Assembly: GCA_964651245.1 (NCBI GenBank) | Contig: CAZYVI010000008.1 | Coordinates: forward strand, 62,001-126,000 | Direction: 5' to 3' | Length of the DNA: 64,000 nt | Source: Avedoeria sp964651245 | Lineage (GTDB): Bacteria; Chloroflexota; Anaerolineae; Epilineales; Epilineaceae | In this document: piece by piece, positions 1-7,636 of the stretch | Numbering within the stretch: the stretch's first letter is position 1 | How the letters are laid out: each line of letters starts with the position of its first letter | Notes under the pieces: generated by a model | The model's input: only the letters and a program-made list of their open reading frames with translations | Told to the model about the DNA's origin: nothing | The model's database searches: none | Position numbers and translations under genes: made by a program

Positions 1-2
1 TC

Positions 3-551
3 GCCGCCGCGGCCGTCGCCGTGTCGATCGCCCTGGGCGCGTGCGGCAGCGCCGAGCCCGCCGAACCGGCCGCCGAAGCCCCCGCCGCCACCGAGGCCGC
101 TCCGATCGCGGCCACCGACGCACCGGCCGCCACGGACGCCGCGCCGGCCGCCGACCCGCTGGCGGCCGCCGGTGGCGACGTCTTCGTCGTCGACCACGTC
201 TCGATGGCCGACCAGCCGTGCCATGTCATGGACCACACGATCATGGGCCAGTGCACCGACGACGACATCGTCACGGTCCTCGCCACCACCGATTGGTTGC
301 CGTTCGACGCCGCGCAGATGGCCGACAGCCCGTGTCATGTCATGGACGGCACGATGATGGGCCAGTGCAGCGAGGACGACATCGCCCGGCTGCGCGTCTC
401 CCAGGCGATCGTCGTCGACACGGCGCAGATGGCCGACAGCCCGTGCCACGTCATGGGCGGCACGATCATGGGCCGCTGCAGCGTCGAGGACGTGGCTCGG
501 CTGGCGGACGAGGTGCGGCAGACGCGCCCGGCGATGCCGGCCCAGCCCTGA
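3..551 (+). CDS. Lipoprotein with three Met/Cys/His motif repeats (5' end outside window)
   Basis: The reading frame is open to the window edge, so the N-terminus is missing. The visible start is the end of a lipoprotein signal peptide with lipobox L-G-A-C, then an Ala/Pro-rich linker of about 45 residues. The rest is three tandem copies of one unit of about 30-36 residues. Each has the pattern M-x4-C-H-x-M-x4-M-G-x-C followed by an acidic stretch and a short amphipathic segment. Three Met, two Cys and one His per unit look like soft-metal ligands. The same motif occurs twice in the multicopper oxidase that converges on this gene, and a copper-type ATPase lies beyond it. I infer an extracytoplasmic copper-binding or copper-delivery lipoprotein. 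I recognise no named family. A GTG at 21 is an in-frame start but would cut into the signal peptide. Confidence 0.75.
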   Translation, partial: AAAAVAVSIALGACGSAEPAEPAAEAPAATEAAPIAATDAPAATDAAPAADPLAAAGGDVFVVDHVSMADQPCHVMDHTIMGQCTDDDIVTVLATTDWLPFDAAQMADSPCHVMDGTMMGQCSEDDIARLRVSQAIVVDTAQMADSPCHVMGGTIMGRCSVEDVARLADEVRQTRPAMPAQP

Positions 552-589
552 TCGATCGTCGCGCGGATGACGGCGGCGCGGTCGATCAG
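548..589. terminator. Bidirectional terminator hairpin between convergent genes
   Basis: An imperfect inverted repeat (CTGATCGATCG / CGGTCGATCAG, 10 of 11 pairs, 20-nt loop) overlaps the stop codons of both the repeat lipoprotein and the multicopper oxidase. There is no T-tract. The placement between convergent stops supports a shared terminator. Confidence 0.45.
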
Positions 590-2838
590 CCGCCGTCGTC
601 CGCGCCGTGCGCGGCGCCCGCGTCGGCGCCTGTCCCGTGGTCCATCCGGTCGCCGTAGATCGCCGGCATCGAACCGTCTTCGTTGGCCACGTCGAACTGG
701 AACATCATCCCGGTCTCGAGGTGCTCGGCGATGTGGCAATGCACCATCCAGGCGCCCGGGTTCGTGACGTCCATGACCAGGTCGGCCGTCTCGCCGATCG
801 GAACGAGGACGGTGTCCTTCCAGACGAGGTCGCGGTTCGGCACCCCGTTGCGGCCGACGACGACGAAGCGCTGGCCGTGGATGTGGATCGGGTGCTGCAT
901 CGGGTGGGCGCTGTCGGGCCGGTTGTGCAGGCGGATCTTGACCTTGTCGCCGACGCGGAAGCGGTAGCGCAGCGCCTCGTTCTCGGCGCCGCTGGCGATG
1001 TCGCGCAACACCCAGCGCGTCTCGGCGGCTGTCGACTGGCGGTTGGCGGCGAGCATGTCGTCCTCCCACTCGACGCCGCCGGCTGCGCCGTGGGCGCCGT
1101 CCTCGTCGTCGTGGACGTCGCCGGCGCCGCTTCCGCCGCTGTCGCCTGCCGCGCCACCGTCGGTGGTGAGCAGGCTCGGCATGTCGATGTCGAGCTCGAG
1201 TTCGACGTCGGGGGCGGCGAAGGCCAGGGCCAGGACGTCGCGCATGTCGCCGACGACGTCGGTGTGGATGCGCTCGACGTCGAAGGCGCGGCGGACCGCG
1301 TCGTCCCTTCGGCCGGCCGTGGTCACCGTCACCGTCCCGAGGTCGTAGCGCCGGGTCGGGGTGTCGTGGACGAGCGTCGCCGGCCCCGGCCGATCGAACT
1401 GGACCTCGACGATGGCCCGCTCGGCCGGCGCGAGCAGGATCCGATCGAGGAAGACCTCCTCGGCGAACGCGCCGAGGTCGCCGCCGACGCGCTTCATCCG
1501 GGCGCCCTCGAAGCCGAACTCGAACGGTCGGACGTTGGCGACGTTGACGACGTAGAACCTTACGACGTCACCTTGTCGCACGTCGAGGTCGTAGCGGTCG
1601 CGGCCGTTGACGAGCATCGTGTTGCCGAAGCGGCCCATGACCGTGAAGTCGGCCACGGGACCACCAAAGGGCACGAGCTCGCCGTCCTCGATGAGCACGT
1701 CGTCGAGGACGATCACCTCGTCGCGATCGACCGGGTTGAAGTAGCCCGGGTCGGACGCCTCGACGACGATGGCGCCGTACATCCCGCCGTCCTGCTGGAT
1801 GTCCTCGCGGACGTGCGGGTGATACCAGTAGACGCCCGGATCGGGAAAGGTCAGGGTGTAGGTGTGGCGGCCACCCGGCGGCACGGCCGGCTGGGTCACG
1901 CCGGGCACGCCGTCGTCCTTGTTGGCGTGGCGCAGGCCGTGCCAGTGGATCGTGGTGGGCATGTCGATCGCGTTCGTGAAGTCGACCGTCACGGTGCTGC
2001 CCTGGGCCACCCGCAGGATCGGCCCGCCGACCTCGCCGTTGTAGCCGTAGCCCGGCACCGCGAGGTCGTCGATCGTGCGGGTGATCACGGTCGCCGCGAT
2101 CTCGACCCGGGCGCCGTCGGCCAGGTCGAACGTGGTCACGGGCCGTTGCGGCTCGCGGCGCAGCCCGGAGCGCTGGCTGCCCGGCAGGATCGTCGGCCGC
2201 TCGGTCGGGCGCGCCGACGCGGCGCTGCTGCCTCGCTGGGCGCGGATCTCGGCCGCCAGCCGCTGGATGTCGGCTTCGGTGCAGCGGCCCATGATGATCC
2301 CGAACATCGCGTGGCAGGCCGCGCTCTTCATCGCGTTCGGGTCGAACGTGATCCCGTCGCCGAGGTCGCGGACGCCGTCGTCGGACGGGGCGTCGGCGGC
2401 ATCGCCCACGTCGCTCGTCGGCAATTCGACCACGCCTTGACCGCCCTTCGACCGCACGAGCTCGGCCAGCACCGCCAGGTCGTCGTCGGTGCAGCGGCCC
2501 ATGAGGACCGTGTCCATGCCGTGGCACGGGAAGTCGGCCATCTGGTTCGGGTCGTAGACGATCGGGCCGAGGCCGCCGTCGGACGGGACGACGACGCGGG
2601 TGGGGGCGGGGGACGGGTCGGCGTCGCGCTCCGGATCGCCCGCAACGGCGGACGGACGCGACGCCGCAGGGTCGCCGTCCTCGGCCGCGCCGCGGGCGGC
2701 CGGCGCATCCGGTGTGTCGGTCGGGCCGGTCGTGCAGCCGCCGAGCGTGGCGAGCGCCACGGTCAGCGCGGTGATCCAGGCGCCACGCGACGCCAAGGAG
2801 AACGGATCGAGTCCGGTGTGGCGGAAACGAGACGACAT
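586..2838 (-). CDS. Multicopper oxidase lipoprotein with two N-terminal Met/Cys/His motifs
   Basis: Start chosen at 2838: it has a GAGG site 9 nt upstream and opens on a lipoprotein signal with lipobox L-G-G-C (Cys35), giving 750 residues. Residues about 95-200 hold two copies of the M-x4-C-H-x-M-x4-M-G-x-C motif (Met100-Cys116 and Met170-Cys186). The oxidase follows from about residue 235. It has HWHG near 298 and YWYHPH near 338, both type 2/3 copper ligands. Near the C-terminus come the HPxHxHG-type motif and H-C-H-x3-H-x4-M, a complete type 1 copper site. The tail is His/Asp-rich. The likely role is extracytoplasmic oxidation of Cu(I) or another metal or phenolic substrate. It is transcribed divergently from a copper-type ATPase and converges on a lipoprotein with the same motif, which supports copper detoxification. 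The N-terminal repeat module fused to the oxidase is unusual. Confidence 0.92.
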   Translation of the reverse strand: MSSRFRHTGLDPFSLASRGAWITALTVALATLGGCTTGPTDTPDAPAARGAAEDGDPAASRPSAVAGDPERDADPSPAPTRVVVPSDGGLGPIVYDPNQMADFPCHGMDTVLMGRCTDDDLAVLAELVRSKGGQGVVELPTSDVGDAADAPSDDGVRDLGDGITFDPNAMKSAACHAMFGIIMGRCTEADIQRLAAEIRAQRGSSAASARPTERPTILPGSQRSGLRREPQRPVTTFDLADGARVEIAATVITRTIDDLAVPGYGYNGEVGGPILRVAQGSTVTVDFTNAIDMPTTIHWHGLRHANKDDGVPGVTQPAVPPGGRHTYTLTFPDPGVYWYHPHVREDIQQDGGMYGAIVVEASDPGYFNPVDRDEVIVLDDVLIEDGELVPFGGPVADFTVMGRFGNTMLVNGRDRYDLDVRQGDVVRFYVVNVANVRPFEFGFEGARMKRVGGDLGAFAEEVFLDRILLAPAERAIVEVQFDRPGPATLVHDTPTRRYDLGTVTVTTAGRRDDAVRRAFDVERIHTDVVGDMRDVLALAFAAPDVELELDIDMPSLLTTDGGAAGDSGGSGAGDVHDDEDGAHGAAGGVEWEDDMLAANRQSTAAETRWVLRDIASGAENEALRYRFRVGDKVKIRLHNRPDSAHPMQHPIHIHGQRFVVVGRNGVPNRDLVWKDTVLVPIGETADLVMDVTNPGAWMVHCHIAEHLETGMMFQFDVANEDGSMPAIYGDRMDHGTGADAGAAHGADDGG

Positions 2839-2898
2839 GACGGCAGACCTCACATGGGTGGAAGCGTTCGGCGCGCTACGGCGCATGACAGCGTATGA

Positions 2899-2928
2899 TT
2901 GACCCCTCCCCCCAGGGGGGGCTATAGA
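2899..2928 (+). promoter_or_regulatory. Promoter with embedded G/C-tract operator-like palindrome
   Basis: TTGACC (2899-2904) and TATAGA (2923-2928) are separated by 18 bp. Nearly the whole spacer is a C-run/G-run dyad, CCCCTCCCCCCAGGGGGGG (2903-2921). Operators of CsoR-type copper repressors, and some MerR-type regulators, have C/G-tract dyads overlapping the promoter, so a copper-responsive regulator is a reasonable inference. No csoR or cueR gene is visible in the window. The site lies between the divergent oxidase and ATPase genes and could serve both. Confidence 0.6.
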
Positions 2929-2991
2929 GAGTCTAGACACGACGACGGTCCGCTGTCAACGGGACCCGCATCGTCAACAAGGGAGGCTGGG

Positions 2992-5061
2992 ATGTCCGAG
3001 ACCCACGACGGCCATGCGGCGCACCGCCGGCCGGAGCGCGCTGCGGCGCGGGTGCCGCACGCCCACCACGACATGGCCGATGCCCGCTCCGCCGCGGCGA
3101 TGGAGGCGGACATGCGCCGCCGCTTCTGGATCGCGCTTGCCCTGGGCATCCCGGCGATCGCCTACACCCCGATGGTCGGCCACGCGCTCGGACTCCGGCT
3201 GCCGACGCCGTTCGGTTTCCCGGCCGACTGGATGTCGCTGGCCTTCGCAACGCCCGTCGCGCTCTGGGCGAGCTCGGTGTTCCATGTGGGCGCGTGGCGG
3301 TCCGTCCGCTCGGGCGTCCTGAACATGAGCGTCCTCGTCTCGCTCGGCATCCTCGTCAGCTATCTGTTCAGCCTCGGCCTGACGTTCCTCGCTCCCGGCC
3401 AGGAGACGTTCTACGAAGCGGCCGTCATGCTCGCCGTCTTTCTCCTTTTCGGCCACTGGATGGAGATGCGCGCCCGCCGTGGCAGCACGGACGCCGTACG
3501 GCTGCTGCTCGACATGGCGCCCCAGCAGGCCACCGTCGATCGCGACGGCCGTCTCGAGACCGTGCCCGTCGGCGAGGTCGTCGTCGGCGACGTCCTCGTC
3601 CTGCGGCCGGGGGACAAGGTCGCCGTCGACGGCGAGGTCCTCGACGGCGAGACCGCGATCGACGAGTCCATGATCACGGGCGAGTCGCTGCCCGTGGCGA
3701 AGGCGGCGGGCGACACCGTCATCGCCGGCACGATCGGCCAGTCCGGCGCCGTCCGCTACCGCGCGACGAAGGTCGGCGGTGCGACGGCGCTGGCGCAGAT
3801 CGTGGCGATGGTCGAGCGGGCGCAGAACTCGAAGGCGCCGGCTCAACGCCTGGCGGACCGCGCCGCCCACTACCTCGTGCTCCTCGCCGTCGGTTCGGGG
3901 CTGGCGACGTTCGCGGTGTGGACGCTCGTCGCCGGCGAGCCGCTGCTCACGGCGCTCACGTTCGCCGTCTCGGCTGTGGTCATCGCCTGCCCCGACGCGC
4001 TGGGCCTGGCCACGCCGACGGCGGTCATGGTGGCCACCGACCTCGGCGCCAAGCACGGCGTGCTGTTCAAGGAGGCCGTGTCCCTCGAGCTCGCGGCCCG
4101 GATCGACGCCGTGATCATCGACAAGACCGGGACGCTGACCGAGGGACGGCCGCGCGTGACGGACGTCGTCGCCCTGCCGGGGCAGACCGAGGCCGACGTC
4201 CTCGCGCGCGCCGCGGCCGTCGAGCGCCGCAGCGGCCATCCCCTGTCGAAGGCGGTCCTCGACGAGGCCGAACGGCGGTCGCTCGACGTCCCGGCCGAGG
4301 TGGACGCCTTCGTCTCCATCGCCGGGCTCGGTGTCCGCGGCACCGTCGCGGGGCGCGACGTCCTCGTCGGCACGCTGCGCTTGTTCGAGCAGCACGGTAT
4401 CGATGTCGCCGCCGTCGGCGAGGCCGCGGAACGGCTCCTGGCGGAGGGCAAGACGCTCATGCTCGTGGCCTTCGACGGCCGCGCCGCCGGGGTCATCGCC
4501 GCCACGGATCCGGTTCGGCCGACGGCCCGCGCCGCCGTCGACGGGCTGAAGGCGCTCGGCATCGACGTCGTCATGATGACGGGCGACAACCGTCACACGG
4601 CCGAGGCCGTGGCCAAGCAGGTCGAGATCGACCGCGTGGTGGCCGAGGTCCTGCCGGCGGACAAGGCCGGCGAGGTCGCCCGCCTGCAGGCCGAGGGACG
4701 GTTCGTGGCGATGGTCGGCGACGGCGTGAACGACGCGCCGGCGCTGGCGCAGGCCGAACTCGGCATCGCCATCGGCGCCGGCACCGACGTCGCGGTCGAG
4801 GCCGGCGACATCGTCCTCATGCGCTCCGACCCAGCCGACATCCTGCGGGCGATCAAGCTGTCCAAGGCGACCGTCACGAAGATGCGCCAGAACCTGTTCT
4901 GGGCCGCCATCTACAACGTGGTGGCGATCCCGATCGCGGCCGGCGTGTTCTACCGCTCGCTCGGGATCATGCTGCGTCCGGAGTTCGGCGCGCTGGCGAT
5001 GTCGGCCAGCTCGATCACCGTCGTGAGCAACGCCCTCCTGCTGCGGCGGGCGAAACTCTAG
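2992..5061 (+). CDS. Copper-type P1B ATPase with CPD instead of CPC
   Basis: This is a heavy-metal-transporting P-type ATPase, predicted to export copper across the inner membrane. ATG at 2992 follows a GGGAGG site, giving 689 residues. It has no HMA domain. The first 45 residues are His-rich (HDGH, HAHHD), as in CopB-like pumps. Visible motifs are TGES in the actuator domain, DKTGT with phosphorylated Asp377, the SGHP motif of metal ATPases, and GDGVNDAP. The C-terminal helices carry YN and MSASS signatures resembling CopA (P1B-1). The transmembrane metal motif reads Cys333-Pro-Asp335, where Cu(I) pumps have CPC and CopB types have CPH. The last 140 bp before its unique end are duplicated at 7439. 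The multicopper oxidase is divergent, sharing a putative operator. Metal specificity is inferred from family and context. Confidence 0.9.
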   Translation: MSETHDGHAAHRRPERAAARVPHAHHDMADARSAAAMEADMRRRFWIALALGIPAIAYTPMVGHALGLRLPTPFGFPADWMSLAFATPVALWASSVFHVGAWRSVRSGVLNMSVLVSLGILVSYLFSLGLTFLAPGQETFYEAAVMLAVFLLFGHWMEMRARRGSTDAVRLLLDMAPQQATVDRDGRLETVPVGEVVVGDVLVLRPGDKVAVDGEVLDGETAIDESMITGESLPVAKAAGDTVIAGTIGQSGAVRYRATKVGGATALAQIVAMVERAQNSKAPAQRLADRAAHYLVLLAVGSGLATFAVWTLVAGEPLLTALTFAVSAVVIACPDALGLATPTAVMVATDLGAKHGVLFKEAVSLELAARIDAVIIDKTGTLTEGRPRVTDVVALPGQTEADVLARAAAVERRSGHPLSKAVLDEAERRSLDVPAEVDAFVSIAGLGVRGTVAGRDVLVGTLRLFEQHGIDVAAVGEAAERLLAEGKTLMLVAFDGRAAGVIAATDPVRPTARAAVDGLKALGIDVVMMTGDNRHTAEAVAKQVEIDRVVAEVLPADKAGEVARLQAEGRFVAMVGDGVNDAPALAQAELGIAIGAGTDVAVEAGDIVLMRSDPADILRAIKLSKATVTKMRQNLFWAAIYNVVAIPIAAGVFYRSLGIMLRPEFGALAMSASSITVVSNALLLRRAKL
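4882..5021 (+). repeat. 140-bp direct repeat, copy 1 (inside the copper ATPase gene)
   Basis: This segment is identical base for base to 7439-7578. It encodes the last two transmembrane helices of the ATPase. Identity begins at an in-frame ATG codon and stops where the two C-terminal codings diverge. The two copies flank the GH30-like and SRPBCC genes. Confidence 0.95.
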
Positions 5062-5093
5062 GACGTCGTCACGCCGCCGTGACAACGTCCTAG
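5058..5093. terminator. Terminator hairpin after copper ATPase
   Basis: CTAGGACGTCGTCACG and CGTGACAACGTCCTAG pair at 15 of 16 positions around a 4-nt loop. The left arm overlaps the ATPase stop codon. There is no strong T-tract, so the efficiency of termination is uncertain. Confidence 0.6.
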
Positions 5094-5203
5094 GGACGAT
5101 GGAACGGGCATGCGTCTGGGTTGCCCCTGGCTCGGCCGCGCCGGTGACGCAACGCGCAGGCCCGCCGATCAAGGGAAGGCGAACGGCGACAGGAGGCCGA
5201 GTC

Positions 5204-6865
5204 ATGAAGGTCAACCGCCATCCCGCGATTCCCGCGTCTGCCGCCGCCGTCGCCGTTGTCGCGGCCGCCGCGCTGCGCCTTGGCCCGGCGATGCCGGTGT
5301 GGGCGCCGGCGCCACCTGTCCGCGCGCAGGGCGCGACCATCTCCATCCGCATCGACACGGCCGCGCGCCACCAGGTGATGGAGGGCTTCGGCGCCACGAC
5401 GATGCCGCTCGTGTACGGCGACGTCGACCCGCTGCCGCCGGCGCTGCGCAAGCAGGCGATCGAGGCGCTGTACCGAGACATCGGCGTGCGGACGGGGAAC
5501 GTCGAGCAGGCGGTCCTCGAGAGCCCCGGCGACTACGGCGCGCGGCGAAACGACAACGACGACCCGTTCGTCATCGACCCGGCCGGCTTCCAGTCGGACG
5601 GCCTGCGGCGCACCCGCGACAAGCTGCTCGCCGACGCGTTCGCCCTCGGCTTCGACGGCTACCTGGCCCAGAAGGTGAACGTCCGCTGGGCCAGCCCGTG
5701 GCTCGCGGCGATCCGCACGCGCGACCGCCGCCGCTACCTGGACGAGGCGGCCGAGCAGGTGCTGGTCGGCGCGCGGGCCTGGCGCGACGTCGTCGGGCGG
5801 GCGCCAACGCTCATCCATCTGTTCAACGAGCCGACGAGCGGCAACGGCGAACTGCAAGGGGGCGACCCGGCCGAGATCGTCGACCTCATCATCGCCTGCG
5901 GTGACCGTCTGAAGGCAAATGGCTTTCCCGACGTGCGCTTCGTCGTGCCCAGCGAGGAGACGGAGCGGCGCTCGCTCGCGGTCATGCGGGCGATCACGGC
6001 CAACCCGGCCGCGCGCGCCTACGTCGGGGCGCTGGGCTACCACCCCTACCCGTACGGCTCGACGTACGCCTCGGTGCCGAACATCCTGCGCACGTCGGGC
6101 GATGGCAAGCCCGATCCGGCGGCCGTCGCGGTGCGCGACGAGCTGCGGGGCGTGGCCCAGGCGGCCGGCCTGCCGCTGTGGATGACGGAGGTCTCGCACG
6201 GCGAGCTCGACCCGCGCTCGTTCGATTCGCTGCGCGGCCGCGCCGTCCACATCCACGACGAGCTGACGTACGCCGACGCCTCGGCGTACTTCGGGATGAA
6301 CAACATGTGGGACACGTGGTCCCATTCCGAGCACTTCAAGGGTCGCCAGGACGGCGGCCTCTATTCGGAGGCGGACACGCTCGTCCTCATCGACCTCGAC
6401 CTCAACAAGGTGGTCATCACCGGCATGGGCTACGCGATCGGCCACTGGGCGCGCTTCCTGCCGCGGGGCAGCGTGCGCGTCGAGGCGACGTCGGGCGACC
6501 CGCTCGTCCAGGTCACGGCGTTCCTCGACGAGCCGGCCGGCCGCCTCGTCCTCGTGGCGATCAACAACGACCACGACCCGCGCCCGATCGTCGTGGACGA
6601 GGCAGGCGCGGCATTGACCGGAGCCCTGGATGGCATCCGGTCGATGGTCGACGTGCGCTGGGCGCCGCTCGACCCCGTGCCGGCCGCTCCGGGGGGCGGC
6701 TTCGCCGACGTGCTGCCAGGGCGGAGCGTGACGACGTACGTCGGGTCGATCGGCACCGCGGTCGGCCCGGAGCCGGCGCCTGGTGCGACGCCATCGCCCT
6801 CGCACCTCGCTCCGCCGACGTCATCCCATCGCCTGTTCGTCCCCGAAGCGCGCCGCTTCCCGTAG
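5204..6865 (+). CDS. Secreted GH30-like glycoside hydrolase
   Basis: ATG at 5204 follows AGGAGG (5191-5196), giving 553 residues. A signal peptide ends at about residue 44 (A-Q-G-A region). The catalytic domain opens with M-E-G-F-G-A, the usual first strand of GH30-type (beta/alpha)8 enzymes. F-N-E-P near residue 207 would supply the acid/base Glu, and M-T-E-V-S-H-G near 327 the nucleophile Glu329. A G-Y-H-P-Y-P-Y segment lies between them. After about residue 420 the sequence resembles the beta-sandwich that accompanies GH30 barrels. The tail is Pro/Ser-rich. Substrate cannot be told from sequence; glucosylceramide, xylan and other beta-linked glycans are all known for the clan. The gene is sandwiched between two copies of a copper-ATPase segment and has no obvious link to copper. 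Confidence 0.8.
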   Translation: MKVNRHPAIPASAAAVAVVAAAALRLGPAMPVWAPAPPVRAQGATISIRIDTAARHQVMEGFGATTMPLVYGDVDPLPPALRKQAIEALYRDIGVRTGNVEQAVLESPGDYGARRNDNDDPFVIDPAGFQSDGLRRTRDKLLADAFALGFDGYLAQKVNVRWASPWLAAIRTRDRRRYLDEAAEQVLVGARAWRDVVGRAPTLIHLFNEPTSGNGELQGGDPAEIVDLIIACGDRLKANGFPDVRFVVPSEETERRSLAVMRAITANPAARAYVGALGYHPYPYGSTYASVPNILRTSGDGKPDPAAVAVRDELRGVAQAAGLPLWMTEVSHGELDPRSFDSLRGRAVHIHDELTYADASAYFGMNNMWDTWSHSEHFKGRQDGGLYSEADTLVLIDLDLNKVVITGMGYAIGHWARFLPRGSVRVEATSGDPLVQVTAFLDEPAGRLVLVAINNDHDPRPIVVDEAGAALTGALDGIRSMVDVRWAPLDPVPAAPGGGFADVLPGRSVTTYVGSIGTAVGPEPAPGATPSPSHLAPPTSSHRLFVPEARRFP

Positions 6866-6907
6866 CGCCGGCGCGTTCCGGCGGCCCATCGCAGAGGAGG
6901 TCAGACC

Positions 6908-7420
6908 GTGGAGCCCGATCTGTACTCGCTCCACCACCGCAGCGAGGTCGTCGTCGCCCTCGATGCCGACACCCTATTCGCGATGCTGGACGACCACCGG
7001 CGGCTGGCGAGCCATATGGAGAGGCCGTCGTGGATGATGGCGGGAGCATCGATGCGCGTCGAGACGGACGAGCGAGGCGGGCAGGCCGTCGGCTCGGTCA
7101 TCCGGCTAGAAGGGCGCGTGCTCGGGCTGAGCCTGGCGGTGGACGAGGCGGTCACCGTGCGCGTGCCGCCCGTGCGCAAGACGTGGGAGACGCTCGGCGA
7201 GCCTCGGCTGCTGGTCATCGGCGCGTATCGAATGGGCTTTGCCATCGCGCCGTCCGGCACCGGCTCGCACCTCGAGGTGTTTATCGACTATCGGTTGCCC
7301 AGGCGCGGACCTAGCCGCGTCCTCGGACTCTTGTTCGGCCAGGTGTACGCCGCGTGGTGCACCCGGCGCATGTGTGCCGACGCCGCAGCGATGGCGGAGC
7401 GGACTGCGACCGACGCCTGA
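6908..7420 (+). CDS. SRPBCC (START/polyketide-cyclase fold) family protein
   Basis: GTG at 6908 is preceded by GAGGAGG at 7-13 nt, a strong ribosome-binding site; 170 residues. The sequence begins with an 'SEVVVALDADTLFAMLDDHRRLASHM' type segment, which is the first strand and helix of SRPBCC ligand-binding proteins. A variable middle and a C-terminal helix follow. No catalytic residues are diagnostic in this superfamily, so only the fold is called. It lies 42 bp downstream of the hydrolase on the same strand and may be cotranscribed. It ends 18 bp before the copper-ATPase fragment. Confidence 0.75.
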   Translation: MEPDLYSLHHRSEVVVALDADTLFAMLDDHRRLASHMERPSWMMAGASMRVETDERGGQAVGSVIRLEGRVLGLSLAVDEAVTVRVPPVRKTWETLGEPRLLVIGAYRMGFAIAPSGTGSHLEVFIDYRLPRRGPSRVLGLLFGQVYAAWCTRRMCADAAAMAERTATDA

Positions 7421-7438
7421 CCGACCGGACGGTCGCAA

Positions 7439-7618
7439 ATGCGCCAGAACCTGTTCTGGGCCGCCATCTACAACGTGGTGGCGATCCCGATCGCGGCCGG
7501 CGTGTTCTACCGCTCGCTCGGGATCATGCTGCGTCCGGAGTTCGGCGCGCTGGCGATGTCGGCCAGCTCGATCACCGTGGTCGGCAACGCGCTGCGCCTG
7601 AAGCGGCTGCGGCTCTAG
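7439..7618 (+). pseudogene. Copper ATPase C-terminal fragment (140-bp direct repeat, copy 2)
   Basis: An open frame of 59 codons encodes only the last two transmembrane helices of a P1B ATPase. Positions 7439-7578 are identical to 4882-5021. After that the sequence diverges but still encodes a plausible ATPase tail: VVGNALRLKRLRL here versus VVSNALLLRRAKL in the intact gene. The fragment therefore carries its own distinct 3' end and is not a simple copy of the upstream gene. There is no ribosome-binding site and the fragment cannot be a pump. It may be the original 3' end of the gene, separated when the intervening 2.4 kb arrived by recombination. Confidence 0.85.
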
Positions 7619-7636
7619 CGCGCGGCGCGGGGCCTG

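Noticed and set aside
607..2898. 763-residue open frame on the plus strand opposite the multicopper oxidase
   Set aside because: Antisense shadow: no start context, no recognisable domain, and composition set by the GC-rich opposite gene. The minus strand shows a complete oxidase with all copper ligands.
2974..5481. 835-residue minus-strand frame opposite the copper ATPase
   Set aside because: Arg/His/Gly-rich with no domain; shadow of a gene with all P-type ATPase motifs on the other strand.
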